Source: Sphingosinicella sp942492965 (GTDB lineage: Bacteria > Pseudomonadota > Alphaproteobacteria > Sphingomonadales > Sphingomonadaceae). Taken from it: a stretch of DNA of 64,000 nucleotides. Where the stretch lies: NCBI GenBank assembly GCA_942492965.1, contig OW818656.1, positions 3,968,001 through 4,032,000 of the forward strand, in the 5' to 3' direction. Positions 33,568-40,695 of the stretch are shown piece by piece; positions within the stretch are counted from its first letter, which is position 1, and each line of letters begins with the position of its first letter. The notes beneath the pieces are model-generated. The model saw only the letters and a list, made by a program, of their open reading frames with translations. It searched no databases and was not told the DNA's origin. The translations under genes and the position numbers were made by a program.

Positions 33568-33876
33568 ATGAACCCCGAATCCGTCCCCGCTTTCCTGCCG
33601 CACCGCCTGCTCGAAATCACGGGCGGGGATACGGCGTTGTTCGACGATCTGATGTCGGAATTCCGCGAGAATTTGCCCGCCTACGCGGCCGACCTGCGCG
33701 CCGCGAAGGATCGCGCGGGCTGGAAGGCCGCCGCGCACCGTCTGAAAGGCGCGGCGCAGGCCATCGGCGCGGAGGCCATCGGCGCGATCGCGCTGCTTGC
33801 CGAACTGTCGGCCCCGGGCGACAGCGCGCTCCTCGCGCGTCTGGACGCCGAGATCATGCGGTTCTCAAGATTCTAG
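33568..33876 (+). CDS. Hpt-domain phosphotransfer protein
   Basis: A 102-residue stand-alone histidine phosphotransfer domain. The helical bundle contains the phospho-acceptor motif AAHRLKGAAQAIGAEAI with His57, matching the H-R/x-L-K-G-x-A consensus. It is preceded by FDDLMSEFRENLPAYAADLRAA. Such proteins relay phosphate between a hybrid kinase and a response regulator. No kinase or regulator is adjacent; the nearest kinase is 7 kb away. ATG at 33568 is preferred to a TTG ten codons upstream. The 3' end overlaps the convergent CDP-alcohol phosphotransferase gene by 12 bases. Confidence 0.85.
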   Translation: MNPESVPAFLPHRLLEITGGDTALFDDLMSEFRENLPAYAADLRAAKDRAGWKAAAHRLKGAAQAIGAEAIGAIALLAELSAPGDSALLARLDAEIMRFSRF

Positions 33877-34689
33877 CAGCGCGGCTTCGCGTGCGCGGCG
33901 TGCGCGTTCGACCAGAATCGCTGCGAGGCTGAGGCCGAGGATTTCCCACAGCCAGTACCAGAGCGGGCTTCCGGCCAGGCACGCGATGAAGATCGCAAAC
34001 GTGCGTCCGCTCGCGCCGAGTATCGTGGCCGTGGCAAGCACCGGCCGAAGCCTTTCGATATAGCGCGCAAGCAGCGCCGGGTCTGCGCCGAGCGCGGCAT
34101 CGAGCGCGTACGCGCCGGGCATCAACTTCGCCTGAAGTGCGTTGTACCCGGCCTCGAGAAAGCCGCCGACGGCCGCGCGCGGCGCAAAGCCGGCCTGGCC
34201 GGCGCTTCGCCGGATGAACACCTCGCGCTGAAGCTCGTACCATGCGGCCTGAACGACATGCGCAGCGCCCGCCAACGCGGCGGCCGTGAGGCTGATCCCG
34301 AGCCCGGCATCGCGCCCCGCCGCGACGGCGAGGCTCACATAGACCAGAATGAAGACGCTGTAGTCGCAGAAGCCGTCGAGGAAACGCCCGAAATCGCTGG
34401 CCCGCCCCGTGGCCCGCGCGGTCATGCCGTCGAGCCCGTCGAAGACGTGCCAGGCGAGCATCGCGGCGAATCCGGCGAGCGCCATCGTGGGCGTCTCGTA
34501 GTAAAAATAGGCCCACGCGGCGACGATGCCGAAGCCGATCCCGGCAATCGAAATGGCGTTCGGCGGAATATGAAGCTTCACCGCAAACGGCAGCAATGCC
34601 CGCGACACCGGGTGAATGATCGCGATGTTCAGCGGTTCCTCTATGCCGCGCGGGCGGCCGCGGTCTGCTGTGTCGATTGTGGAATTCAT
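33865..34689 (-). CDS. CDP-alcohol phosphatidyltransferase family membrane protein
   Basis: A 274-residue integral membrane enzyme with about six transmembrane helices. The family active site is canonical: D-G-x2-A-R-x8-G-x3-D-x3-D, read as DGMTARATGRASDFGRFLDG followed by FCD, at residues ~85-107. These enzymes move a phospho-alcohol group from a CDP-linked donor to an acceptor alcohol. The ATG at 34689 is preferred; upstream in-frame starts would run into the divergent gene's promoter. It faces the inositol operon across a 90-base gap. Its N-terminus holds IAIIHPVSRALLPFAVKLHIPPNAISI, the P-N-x-I-S pattern of the family. The donor and acceptor are not predictable; context suggests CDP-inositol or another CDP-polyol. 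Confidence 0.88.
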   Translation of the reverse strand: MNSTIDTADRGRPRGIEEPLNIAIIHPVSRALLPFAVKLHIPPNAISIAGIGFGIVAAWAYFYYETPTMALAGFAAMLAWHVFDGLDGMTARATGRASDFGRFLDGFCDYSVFILVYVSLAVAAGRDAGLGISLTAAALAGAAHVVQAAWYELQREVFIRRSAGQAGFAPRAAVGGFLEAGYNALQAKLMPGAYALDAALGADPALLARYIERLRPVLATATILGASGRTFAIFIACLAGSPLWYWLWEILGLSLAAILVERARRAREAALLES

Positions 34690-34719
34690 CGTGTGCGATG
34701 TGCGCTGCTCCGGGGAGTG

Positions 34720-34748
34720 TTGGCAAGTCCACTTGCTTGCCCTTATGG
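34720..34748 (+). promoter_or_regulatory. putative promoter of inositol-lipid operon
   Basis: TTGGCA at 34720-34725, 17 bases, then TTATGG at 34743-34748, about 30 bases before the ATG at 34779. The spacer contains the short palindrome GCAAG-TCCA-CTTGC, a possible operator. GGAG stands seven bases before the ATG. Confidence 0.45.
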
Positions 34749-34778
34749 TCCGCCATCCATTCAGACCCGGAGACGTCA

Positions 34779-36137
34779 ATGGCGCTTGTGGCGCTCCTCT
34801 ATGCCCATCATTTCAGCGCCGGGGCGGAGGAACCGCTGGCCGCGCTCGGCATCACGGGAATCGCCTCGGTCGACCGGCAGATTCGCCAGTGCCGCCGCGC
34901 GGGCGCGGAGCGTGTCGTCGTCATGGTGGAGCGCGTGACGCCCCGCCTTGCCGCCGCGCTCGATCGCGCCCGGCGCGCAACGCCCGGCGTTGAGGTCGTT
35001 CACGGCGGAGACGGCGTGCGCGCCGCGATCCGCGAGGAAGACAGTGTGCTCTCGCTCGATGAAGGCCTCGTCGCCGATGAGCGCGCGATCGCCGCCGTCG
35101 CGGGGGCGACCGGAGATGTCGTGCTCGGCGTCTGGATGGAGGCGGATGAACGCCCGATCACCGCCGAGCGCATCGCATCGGACCGATTCTTCGCCGGGCT
35201 GGCACGCTTTCCGGGGCGTCTTGTCCGCAGCGTCGCTGGCCGTCTCGGCGATTGGGATATGCAGGCGACGCTGGTCCGCTCGGCGCTGGGGGAGGGGCCG
35301 CACACGCCTGTCGAGGTCGGGCGCATCCCCGCCTATTGCCCGTCGCGGCGGCGCGAGGTGCCGCTGCAATGGCGCCGCGCCACGGACGCGGCCTCTGCGG
35401 ACGCGGCCACAACAGATGCACTCGCTTCCGCCCAGAAGGGCATCCTTGATTGGCCCGCGCGCTTCATCCACCCGCCGGTCGAGAACATCCTCACCCGCCT
35501 GCTGCTGCCGACCCCGCTTACGCCCAACATGATCTCGGTGGGCGTGTTCCTGCTCGGGCTCGCCGCGATGGCGGCCTTCGCGCTCGGACATCTGTGGGTC
35601 GGCCTCATCCTCGCGCTCGTCATTGGGCCGCTCGACGGCGTCGACGGCAAACTCGCCCGCACGCGCGTCGAGTTCTCGAAATGGGGCGATCTTGAGCATG
35701 TCGCGGACAAGGTCGTCGAGTACGGCTGGTTCGCTGCGCTCGCTTATTATTTCAATTCGGTCGGGCATGGCGGCGCATGGCCGCTCGCCGCGATCTGCGT
35801 GGGCTTCGCGCTCGCCGAGGCCGTACAGGGCGAGTTCTTCCGGCGCTTCACGGGCAAGCAGATCGACGACGCGGGCGACTTCGAACGCCGGTTCCGCCTC
35901 GTCGCCGGGCGCCGCAACACGTTCTTCTGGAGCCTTTTGCCGTTCGCGGCGTTTGGCGCCTGGTATGCGGGCTTTGCGATGATCGCGGCGTACAGCGCGA
36001 TCACCTTCTTTGTCATGCAGGCGCGCTTCTTTGTCCGGTTACAGGAATATGGCAGCGAAAACAGCGATCGGATCGCCGCGAACTTTGCAAAGACGGCCTA
36101 CACATTCTTGCCCGATTCAGCTGGCAACGCTAAGTGA
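34779..36137 (+). CDS. fused degenerate nucleotidyltransferase / CDP-alcohol phosphotransferase (inositol phospholipid synthase candidate)
   Basis: A 452-residue two-part protein. Residues 1-200 look like a worn nucleotidyltransferase fold: ITGIASVDRQIRQCRRAGA and VLGVWMEADERPI are reminiscent of it, but the glycine-rich G-x-G-x-R nucleotide loop is missing. An Ala/Asp-rich linker (~205-235) leads to a membrane CDP-alcohol phosphotransferase domain (~240-445, about six helices; PTPLTPNMISVGVFLLGLAA). Its active site reads DGVDGKLARTRVEFSKW then GDLEHVADK at ~285-310: the first half is canonical, but the second is one residue short and has Glu where an Asp is usual. The domain order equals that of archaeal IPCT-DIPPS fusions. 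First gene of the inositol operon; predicted to use CDP-inositol made by the downstream gene at 37299. Confidence 0.8.
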   Translation: MALVALLYAHHFSAGAEEPLAALGITGIASVDRQIRQCRRAGAERVVVMVERVTPRLAAALDRARRATPGVEVVHGGDGVRAAIREEDSVLSLDEGLVADERAIAAVAGATGDVVLGVWMEADERPITAERIASDRFFAGLARFPGRLVRSVAGRLGDWDMQATLVRSALGEGPHTPVEVGRIPAYCPSRRREVPLQWRRATDAASADAATTDALASAQKGILDWPARFIHPPVENILTRLLLPTPLTPNMISVGVFLLGLAAMAAFALGHLWVGLILALVIGPLDGVDGKLARTRVEFSKWGDLEHVADKVVEYGWFAALAYYFNSVGHGGAWPLAAICVGFALAEAVQGEFFRRFTGKQIDDAGDFERRFRLVAGRRNTFFWSLLPFAAFGAWYAGFAMIAAYSAITFFVMQARFFVRLQEYGSENSDRIAANFAKTAYTFLPDSAGNAK

Positions 36138-36179
36138 TCGTCTTCAACCGCGCAGTAGACGCGTCTCAGGATCTTTCCC

Positions 36180-37286
36180 ATGCATGAAGTAAGAGTAGCG
36201 GTCGTTGGTGTCGGCAACTGTGCAAGTTCGCTGGTTCAGGGTGTCGCCCACTACCAGAACGGTGGCGCGAACGAACAGATCGGCCTGCTGCACTGGGATC
36301 TGGGCGGTTACCGCCCCAAGGATATTCGTTTCGTTGCCGGTTGGGATGTCGACCGCCGCAAGGTCGGCCGCGACATTGCCGAGGCGATCTTCGCCAAGCC
36401 GAACTGCACCCAGGTGTTCTGCGATCATGTTCCGGAAACCGGAGCGACCGTGCTTATGGGCCGCGTTCTCGACGGTGTCGGCGAGCACATGGCCGACTAT
36501 CCCGACGACCGCACCTTCCTCGTGGCGGACGAGGCGGAGGCCGACAAGGACGAGGTCGTGCGCGTGCTGCGCGAAACCCGCGCCGACGTGCTGATGAACT
36601 ACCTCCCCGTCGGCAGCCAGAAGGCGACCGAATTCTACGCCGAATGCGCGCTCGAAGCGGGCGTCGCCTTCGTCAACAACATCCCGGTGTTCATTGCGAG
36701 CGACCCCGTCTGGGCGAAGCGCTTCAAGGATGCGGGCCTCCCCATCATCGGCGACGACATCAAGGCGCAGCTTGGCGCCACCATCGTCCACCGCGTGCTC
36801 ACCGATCTGTTCGCCAAGCGCGGCGTGAAGCTCGACCGGACCTACCAGCTCAACACTGGCGGCAACACGGACTTCCTCAACATGCTCAACCGCACGCGGC
36901 TCGCCTCCAAGAAGGAGTCGAAGACCGAAGCCGTGCAGTCGGTCGCCGCGCGCCGCATGGACGACGAGAACATCCACGTCGGCCCGTCCGACTATGTGGC
37001 GTGGCAGAACGACAACAAGGTCTGCTTCCTGCGCATGGAAGGTCAGCTCTTCGGCGGCGTTCCGATGAACCTCGAGCTGCGCCTGTCGGTCGAGGACAGC
37101 CCCAATTCGGCGGGCGTCGCCATCGACATGATCCGCTGCGCAAAGCTCGCGCTCGATCGCGGCATCGCCGGGCCGATCGATGCGGCCGCCAGCTATTTCT
37201 GCAAGCATCCCCCGCGCCAGACGACCGACGATCTTGCCTTCGCCGCGCTGGAGGCGTTCATCGTCGGCGGCGGCAAGCTGAACTAG
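36180..37286 (+). CDS. ino1: myo-inositol-1-phosphate synthase
   Basis: A 368-residue NAD-dependent synthase that cyclises glucose-6-phosphate to inositol-1(3)-phosphate, the entry step to all inositol compounds. It is of the short actinobacterial type. Landmarks: the NAD loop VGVGNCASSLVQGV, NYLPVGSQKATEFYAECALE, NIPVFIASDPVWAKRF, GDDIKAQLGATIVHRVL with an active-site Lys, LNTGGNTDFLNM, and EDSPNSAGVAIDMIRCAKLA. Wording is very close to mycobacterial Ino1, which suggests ancient lateral transfer of this type. It starts 42 bases after the fused CDP-alcohol phosphotransferase gene and ends 12 bases before the nucleotidyltransferase gene, so it is in one operon. Confidence 0.95.
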   Translation: MHEVRVAVVGVGNCASSLVQGVAHYQNGGANEQIGLLHWDLGGYRPKDIRFVAGWDVDRRKVGRDIAEAIFAKPNCTQVFCDHVPETGATVLMGRVLDGVGEHMADYPDDRTFLVADEAEADKDEVVRVLRETRADVLMNYLPVGSQKATEFYAECALEAGVAFVNNIPVFIASDPVWAKRFKDAGLPIIGDDIKAQLGATIVHRVLTDLFAKRGVKLDRTYQLNTGGNTDFLNMLNRTRLASKKESKTEAVQSVAARRMDDENIHVGPSDYVAWQNDNKVCFLRMEGQLFGGVPMNLELRLSVEDSPNSAGVAIDMIRCAKLALDRGIAGPIDAAASYFCKHPPRQTTDDLAFAALEAFIVGGGKLN

Positions 37287-37298
37287 GAACAGCGGCCC

Positions 37299-38009
37299 AT
37301 GCAGGCCATGGTGCTTGCCGCCGGTTTCGGCAGCCGGCTGCGCAGTCACGCCCCGTCGAAGCCGCTCGCGGTCGTCGCGGGGCGGCCGCTGCTGCTTCAC
37401 ACGGCTTTGCGTCTCGCCGAAGCCGGTATCGATGACGTCACGGTCGTGCTCGGGCACCGCGCGGAAGAGGTCGCGGCGGCGCTCGCCGGATGGAACCTGC
37501 CGCTTGTCGTTCGAACGGTCACCGTCGCCGATCCCGCGCTGCCGAACGGCGTATCCGCGCTGGCGGCCGCGCCCTTCATCGAGGCGCGCGCCCTGCTCGT
37601 GATGGCCGACCATCTCGTCGACCCCGCGCTCTACCGCGCCGTGGCGGAGGCGCCCGCCGACGACGGCGCGCTGCTGCTCGGCGTCGATCGCCGCATTGGC
37701 CACGCGTGGATCGACGAGGATGACGTCACCCGCGTCCGCACGGAGGGACAGGCCATCGCCGCCATCGGCAAGGGCCTCGACCCCTTCAACGGCTATGACA
37801 CAGGCGTTTTCTCCGTGGGCAAGCGGCTGTTTGATGCGCTCGCCGGCCTTTCCGCGCCCAGCCTGTCGCAAGGTGTTGCCGCGCTCGCCGCGTCCGGGCT
37901 TGCGCGCGCGGTCGAAACCGGGGATTGCGCTTGGCTCGATGTCGATGACGCGCGAGCGCTGGAGATTGCGGAGCGCTGGCTCGGCGCGGAAGGGGAGTGT
38001 GCTGCATGA
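37299..38009 (+). CDS. nucleotidyltransferase, probable CTP:inositol-1-phosphate cytidylyltransferase
   Basis: A 236-residue sugar-phosphate-type nucleotidyltransferase. The nucleotide loop is MVLAAGFGSRLR with Lys21 in SKPLAVVAGRPLL. Later motifs are PNGVSALAAAPF, LLVMADHLVD (metal-binding Asp), and KGLDPFNGYDTGVFSV. NGVS and the D-P-x-N-x-Y-DTGVF run are the wording I associate with CTP:L-myo-inositol-1-phosphate cytidylyltransferases, and the gene directly follows inositol-1-phosphate synthase. Its product would be CDP-inositol, the donor for the CDP-alcohol phosphotransferases encoded upstream. A CTP-dependent polyol or sugar specificity other than inositol is the main alternative. It overlaps the following Wzi-like gene by 4 bases. 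Confidence 0.82.
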   Translation: MQAMVLAAGFGSRLRSHAPSKPLAVVAGRPLLLHTALRLAEAGIDDVTVVLGHRAEEVAAALAGWNLPLVVRTVTVADPALPNGVSALAAAPFIEARALLVMADHLVDPALYRAVAEAPADDGALLLGVDRRIGHAWIDEDDVTRVRTEGQAIAAIGKGLDPFNGYDTGVFSVGKRLFDALAGLSAPSLSQGVAALAASGLARAVETGDCAWLDVDDARALEIAERWLGAEGECAA

Positions 38010-39469
38010 AGTCTCTGGGTATTGCGGCCGCTGCCGTCCTGCTGTCGGCGATGCCCGCCGCCGCGGGTCCGTGGCTCGAAGCGGGCGACCGTCAGGTCCG
38101 CAGCGACGTCGAGCTTCTCAAGGCAGCCGGGCTGATCCGCGGCCCCGTCAACGCGTGGCCGCTGCCGTGGGCGCAGGTCGCCGAAGGGCTTGAGCGCGCA
38201 AAGGGCCAGACGTTGCCGTCGCACTTGGGCGCCGCCGTGCGCCGCCTCACGATCCTTTCCGAGCGCGACGGCCAGAAGAGCCGCTACGAAGTCCGCGCCC
38301 GCGGCACCAATCGCGCGTCTGTCGTCCGCGATTTCGGTGACACGGCGCGCGAGGACGGCGACGTCACCGTTCGCGCCGAGCACGAACTCGGCAAGCTCTA
38401 CATCTCCTACGGCGTCGGCTGGCGCGAAGGCCAGCAGGGCCGCGACTTCCATTTCGAGCCCGCGACGCTCGCACTCCCCATCGGCAACTGGGCGCTTTAC
38501 GGCGGCTATGTCGACACATGGTGGGGCCCGGGCCACGACAGCGCGCTGCTCTTCTCCACCAACGCCCGCCCGATCCCGCGCGTCGGCATCAAGCGGCTGG
38601 TGCCCGAGCCGATCGACTTCCCGGTGCTCCGCTGGTTCGGCCCGTGGCGGCTCGATATTTTCGCGGGCATCGCGACCGAAACGCGCGCGGACTACAACAA
38701 CCCGGCGATCGCCGGAATGCGTCTATCCTTCGAACCCGTCCCCGGCCTCGAAATCGGCCTCAATCGCGGGCTCCAGCTCTGCGGCAGCGGTCGTCCGTGC
38801 GGGCTCGGCACCATCTTCGATGCCGCCGTCGGCATCGGCGACGCGGACAACACCGGCACCTTGAACGAGCCCGGCAACCAGATCGCTGGCTTCGACATCA
38901 GCTACACGCGCATGATCGGCAACGTCGCCGTGCAGGCGTACACAGAGTGGGAAGCCGAGGACGAGGACAACCTCCTCATCGAGCAGTTCTCGCGCATGGC
39001 GGGGTTCACGCTTTCCGGCCCGATCGGCGACAATGGCGCGAGCTGGACACTGCTCGGCGAATGGTCCGACACGCTCGCCGTGAAGCTCGGCGGCGGCAAG
39101 ACCTATCCGGGAAGCATGTATAACAATTTCATCTACTTCGACGGCTTCACCTACCGCGACCGCGCGCTTGGCCACAGCCTCGACGGCGATAGCGAGCTCT
39201 GGACCGCGGGTCTTTCCGTCACCGATGCGAAGAACCGGCGTTTTTACGGCACCTATCGCCGCGTCGACATCAACAAGACGAGCAACCTTCAGAACAACAA
39301 CCTCTCGCTCACACGCGAGACGTACAATGCGTTCGAGGTCGGCACCGAACTCCCCACCGCGTTCGGCGACATCAGCCTCGAGGCCCGCTACGATACCGAT
39401 GCGCCGAACACGCCTGGCACCAGCGATGCGAAAACCGCGATTGAAATCGGCTGGCGTACGCGTTTCTAG
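38006..39469 (+). CDS. Wzi-like capsule assembly outer-membrane protein
   Basis: A 487-residue exported protein. A signal peptide spans residues ~1-19 (MKSLGIAAAAVLLSAMPAAA). A helical N-terminal part (SDVELLKAAGLIRGPVNAWPLPWAQVAE) is followed by a long series of amphipathic strands ending in an aromatic (WRTRF), as in outer-membrane barrels. The segment WWGPGHDSALLFSTNARPIPRVGI is the strongest Wzi family signature. Wzi holds capsule polysaccharide on the cell surface in Escherichia and Klebsiella. Here it is coupled by a 4-base overlap to the probable inositol cytidylyltransferase and no capsule gene is near, so its ligand may be different. A near-match to a CtrA half-site pair follows the stop codon. 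Confidence 0.83.
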   Translation: MKSLGIAAAAVLLSAMPAAAGPWLEAGDRQVRSDVELLKAAGLIRGPVNAWPLPWAQVAEGLERAKGQTLPSHLGAAVRRLTILSERDGQKSRYEVRARGTNRASVVRDFGDTAREDGDVTVRAEHELGKLYISYGVGWREGQQGRDFHFEPATLALPIGNWALYGGYVDTWWGPGHDSALLFSTNARPIPRVGIKRLVPEPIDFPVLRWFGPWRLDIFAGIATETRADYNNPAIAGMRLSFEPVPGLEIGLNRGLQLCGSGRPCGLGTIFDAAVGIGDADNTGTLNEPGNQIAGFDISYTRMIGNVAVQAYTEWEAEDEDNLLIEQFSRMAGFTLSGPIGDNGASWTLLGEWSDTLAVKLGGGKTYPGSMYNNFIYFDGFTYRDRALGHSLDGDSELWTAGLSVTDAKNRRFYGTYRRVDINKTSNLQNNNLSLTRETYNAFEVGTELPTAFGDISLEARYDTDAPNTPGTSDAKTAIEIGWRTRF

Positions 39470-39547
39470 GTTAATCCAATTTTAGGTGCATCCCTCTAGG
39501 TTCCGTTTTCGAGAAAAGAGACGGGTTCGCACCAAAGAGGGGTTGCC

Positions 39548-40690
39548 TTGCCGCTGGATCGGCCAATCGACGTTCAGGCGCTGCTGGGTCTCGCCGCTGG
39601 CCGTTCCGGCGCGGCGCGGGCGCAGTTGGCGCACGCGATAACGGACCTGTTCCTGCCCGCGGCGCAGCGGCTCACCGATCAGCAACGCGCGCTGATGACG
39701 GACGTGCTCGGGCGCCTGCTCGGCACCGTTGAAATGGAGGTGCGCCGGCACCTCGTCGAAGCGCTCGCCCGCTCGCCCGCATCGCAGCCCGATCTTGAAG
39801 CCCGGCTCGCGAGCGACAGTATCGAGGTGGCGCGTCCAATCCTCGAACGCAGCAGCGTGGTTCGCAGTCCTGCGCTGATGGATATCGTCATCCAGTGCGC
39901 CGAAGAGCATCGCATGGCGATCGCGCTGCGCGAAACCGTCTCGCCGCCGCTCACCGAGGCGCTGGCCGAGCGCGGCCTCAAGGGCAGCGAGGACGACGTC
40001 CTCGAAGGTCTGATCCGCACCGAAGACCCCGTGCTGTCGCGCCGCGCGATGGAGCTTCTGGTCGCGGAGAGCAAGCGCAACGGCCAGTTCCAGCAGCCGC
40101 TCCTCACGCAGAACGATCTCCCCGCCGATCTCGCGCAAGAGGTTTACTGGTGGGTCGCGGCCGCGCTCCGTCGCCATATCCTCAAGAATTTCGTCATCGA
40201 TCAGGCCGTGCTCGATCCGATGCTCGAACGCGCGGCAAAGCGCGCGATGGTGGAATACGACGACACGCAGTCCGTGCAGTCCCGCGCGCTCCAGCTCGCG
40301 CGGCGGCTGAATGAGCTCGGCGAGCTGACGGACGGCTTCCTGCTTCGCACGCTGCGCCAGGGGCGGCTCAGCCTGTTCACCGCGGCGTTCGCCGCGCGCG
40401 CGAAGATCGCCTTCAACACCGTGTGGCGGATCGTCACCGATCCGGCGAGCGAGAGCTTCATCGTGCTGGCGAAGGCGGTTGACGTCAGCCGTGACGCCAC
40501 GGCGTCACTCGTGATCGTGCTCGGCGAACTCGGCAATGCGGCCAGCGCGCGTCCGCCCTCTGCGGTCGCGGAAATCCTCCGTCTTCACGACGACCTCGAT
40601 GTCGCCGCCGCGCGCCGCGTGCTGCACTATTGGCAGCTCGATGCCGGGCTTCGGCAGGCGATCGACGATCTGAACGAGGGCGCCGCGTAG
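39548..40690 (+). CDS. DUF2336 protein
   Basis: A 380-residue, fully helical soluble protein of the DUF2336 family, which is restricted mainly to alphaproteobacteria and resembles HEAT-repeat architecture. Typical wording is LTDQQRALMTDVLGRLLGTVEMEVRRHLVEALA, VARPILERSSVVRSPALMDIV, DDVLEGLIRTEDPVLSRRAMELLVAESKR and RQGRLSLFTAAFAARAKI. The family has no established function. TTG at 39548 is taken as the start because GAGGGG precedes it by seven bases and no ATG fits. A histidine kinase gene starts five bases after its stop, so it may act in the same signalling pathway, as a partner or scaffold. Confidence 0.88.
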   Translation: MPLDRPIDVQALLGLAAGRSGAARAQLAHAITDLFLPAAQRLTDQQRALMTDVLGRLLGTVEMEVRRHLVEALARSPASQPDLEARLASDSIEVARPILERSSVVRSPALMDIVIQCAEEHRMAIALRETVSPPLTEALAERGLKGSEDDVLEGLIRTEDPVLSRRAMELLVAESKRNGQFQQPLLTQNDLPADLAQEVYWWVAAALRRHILKNFVIDQAVLDPMLERAAKRAMVEYDDTQSVQSRALQLARRLNELGELTDGFLLRTLRQGRLSLFTAAFAARAKIAFNTVWRIVTDPASESFIVLAKAVDVSRDATASLVIVLGELGNAASARPPSAVAEILRLHDDLDVAAARRVLHYWQLDAGLRQAIDDLNEGAA

Positions 40691-40695
40691 CGGCC

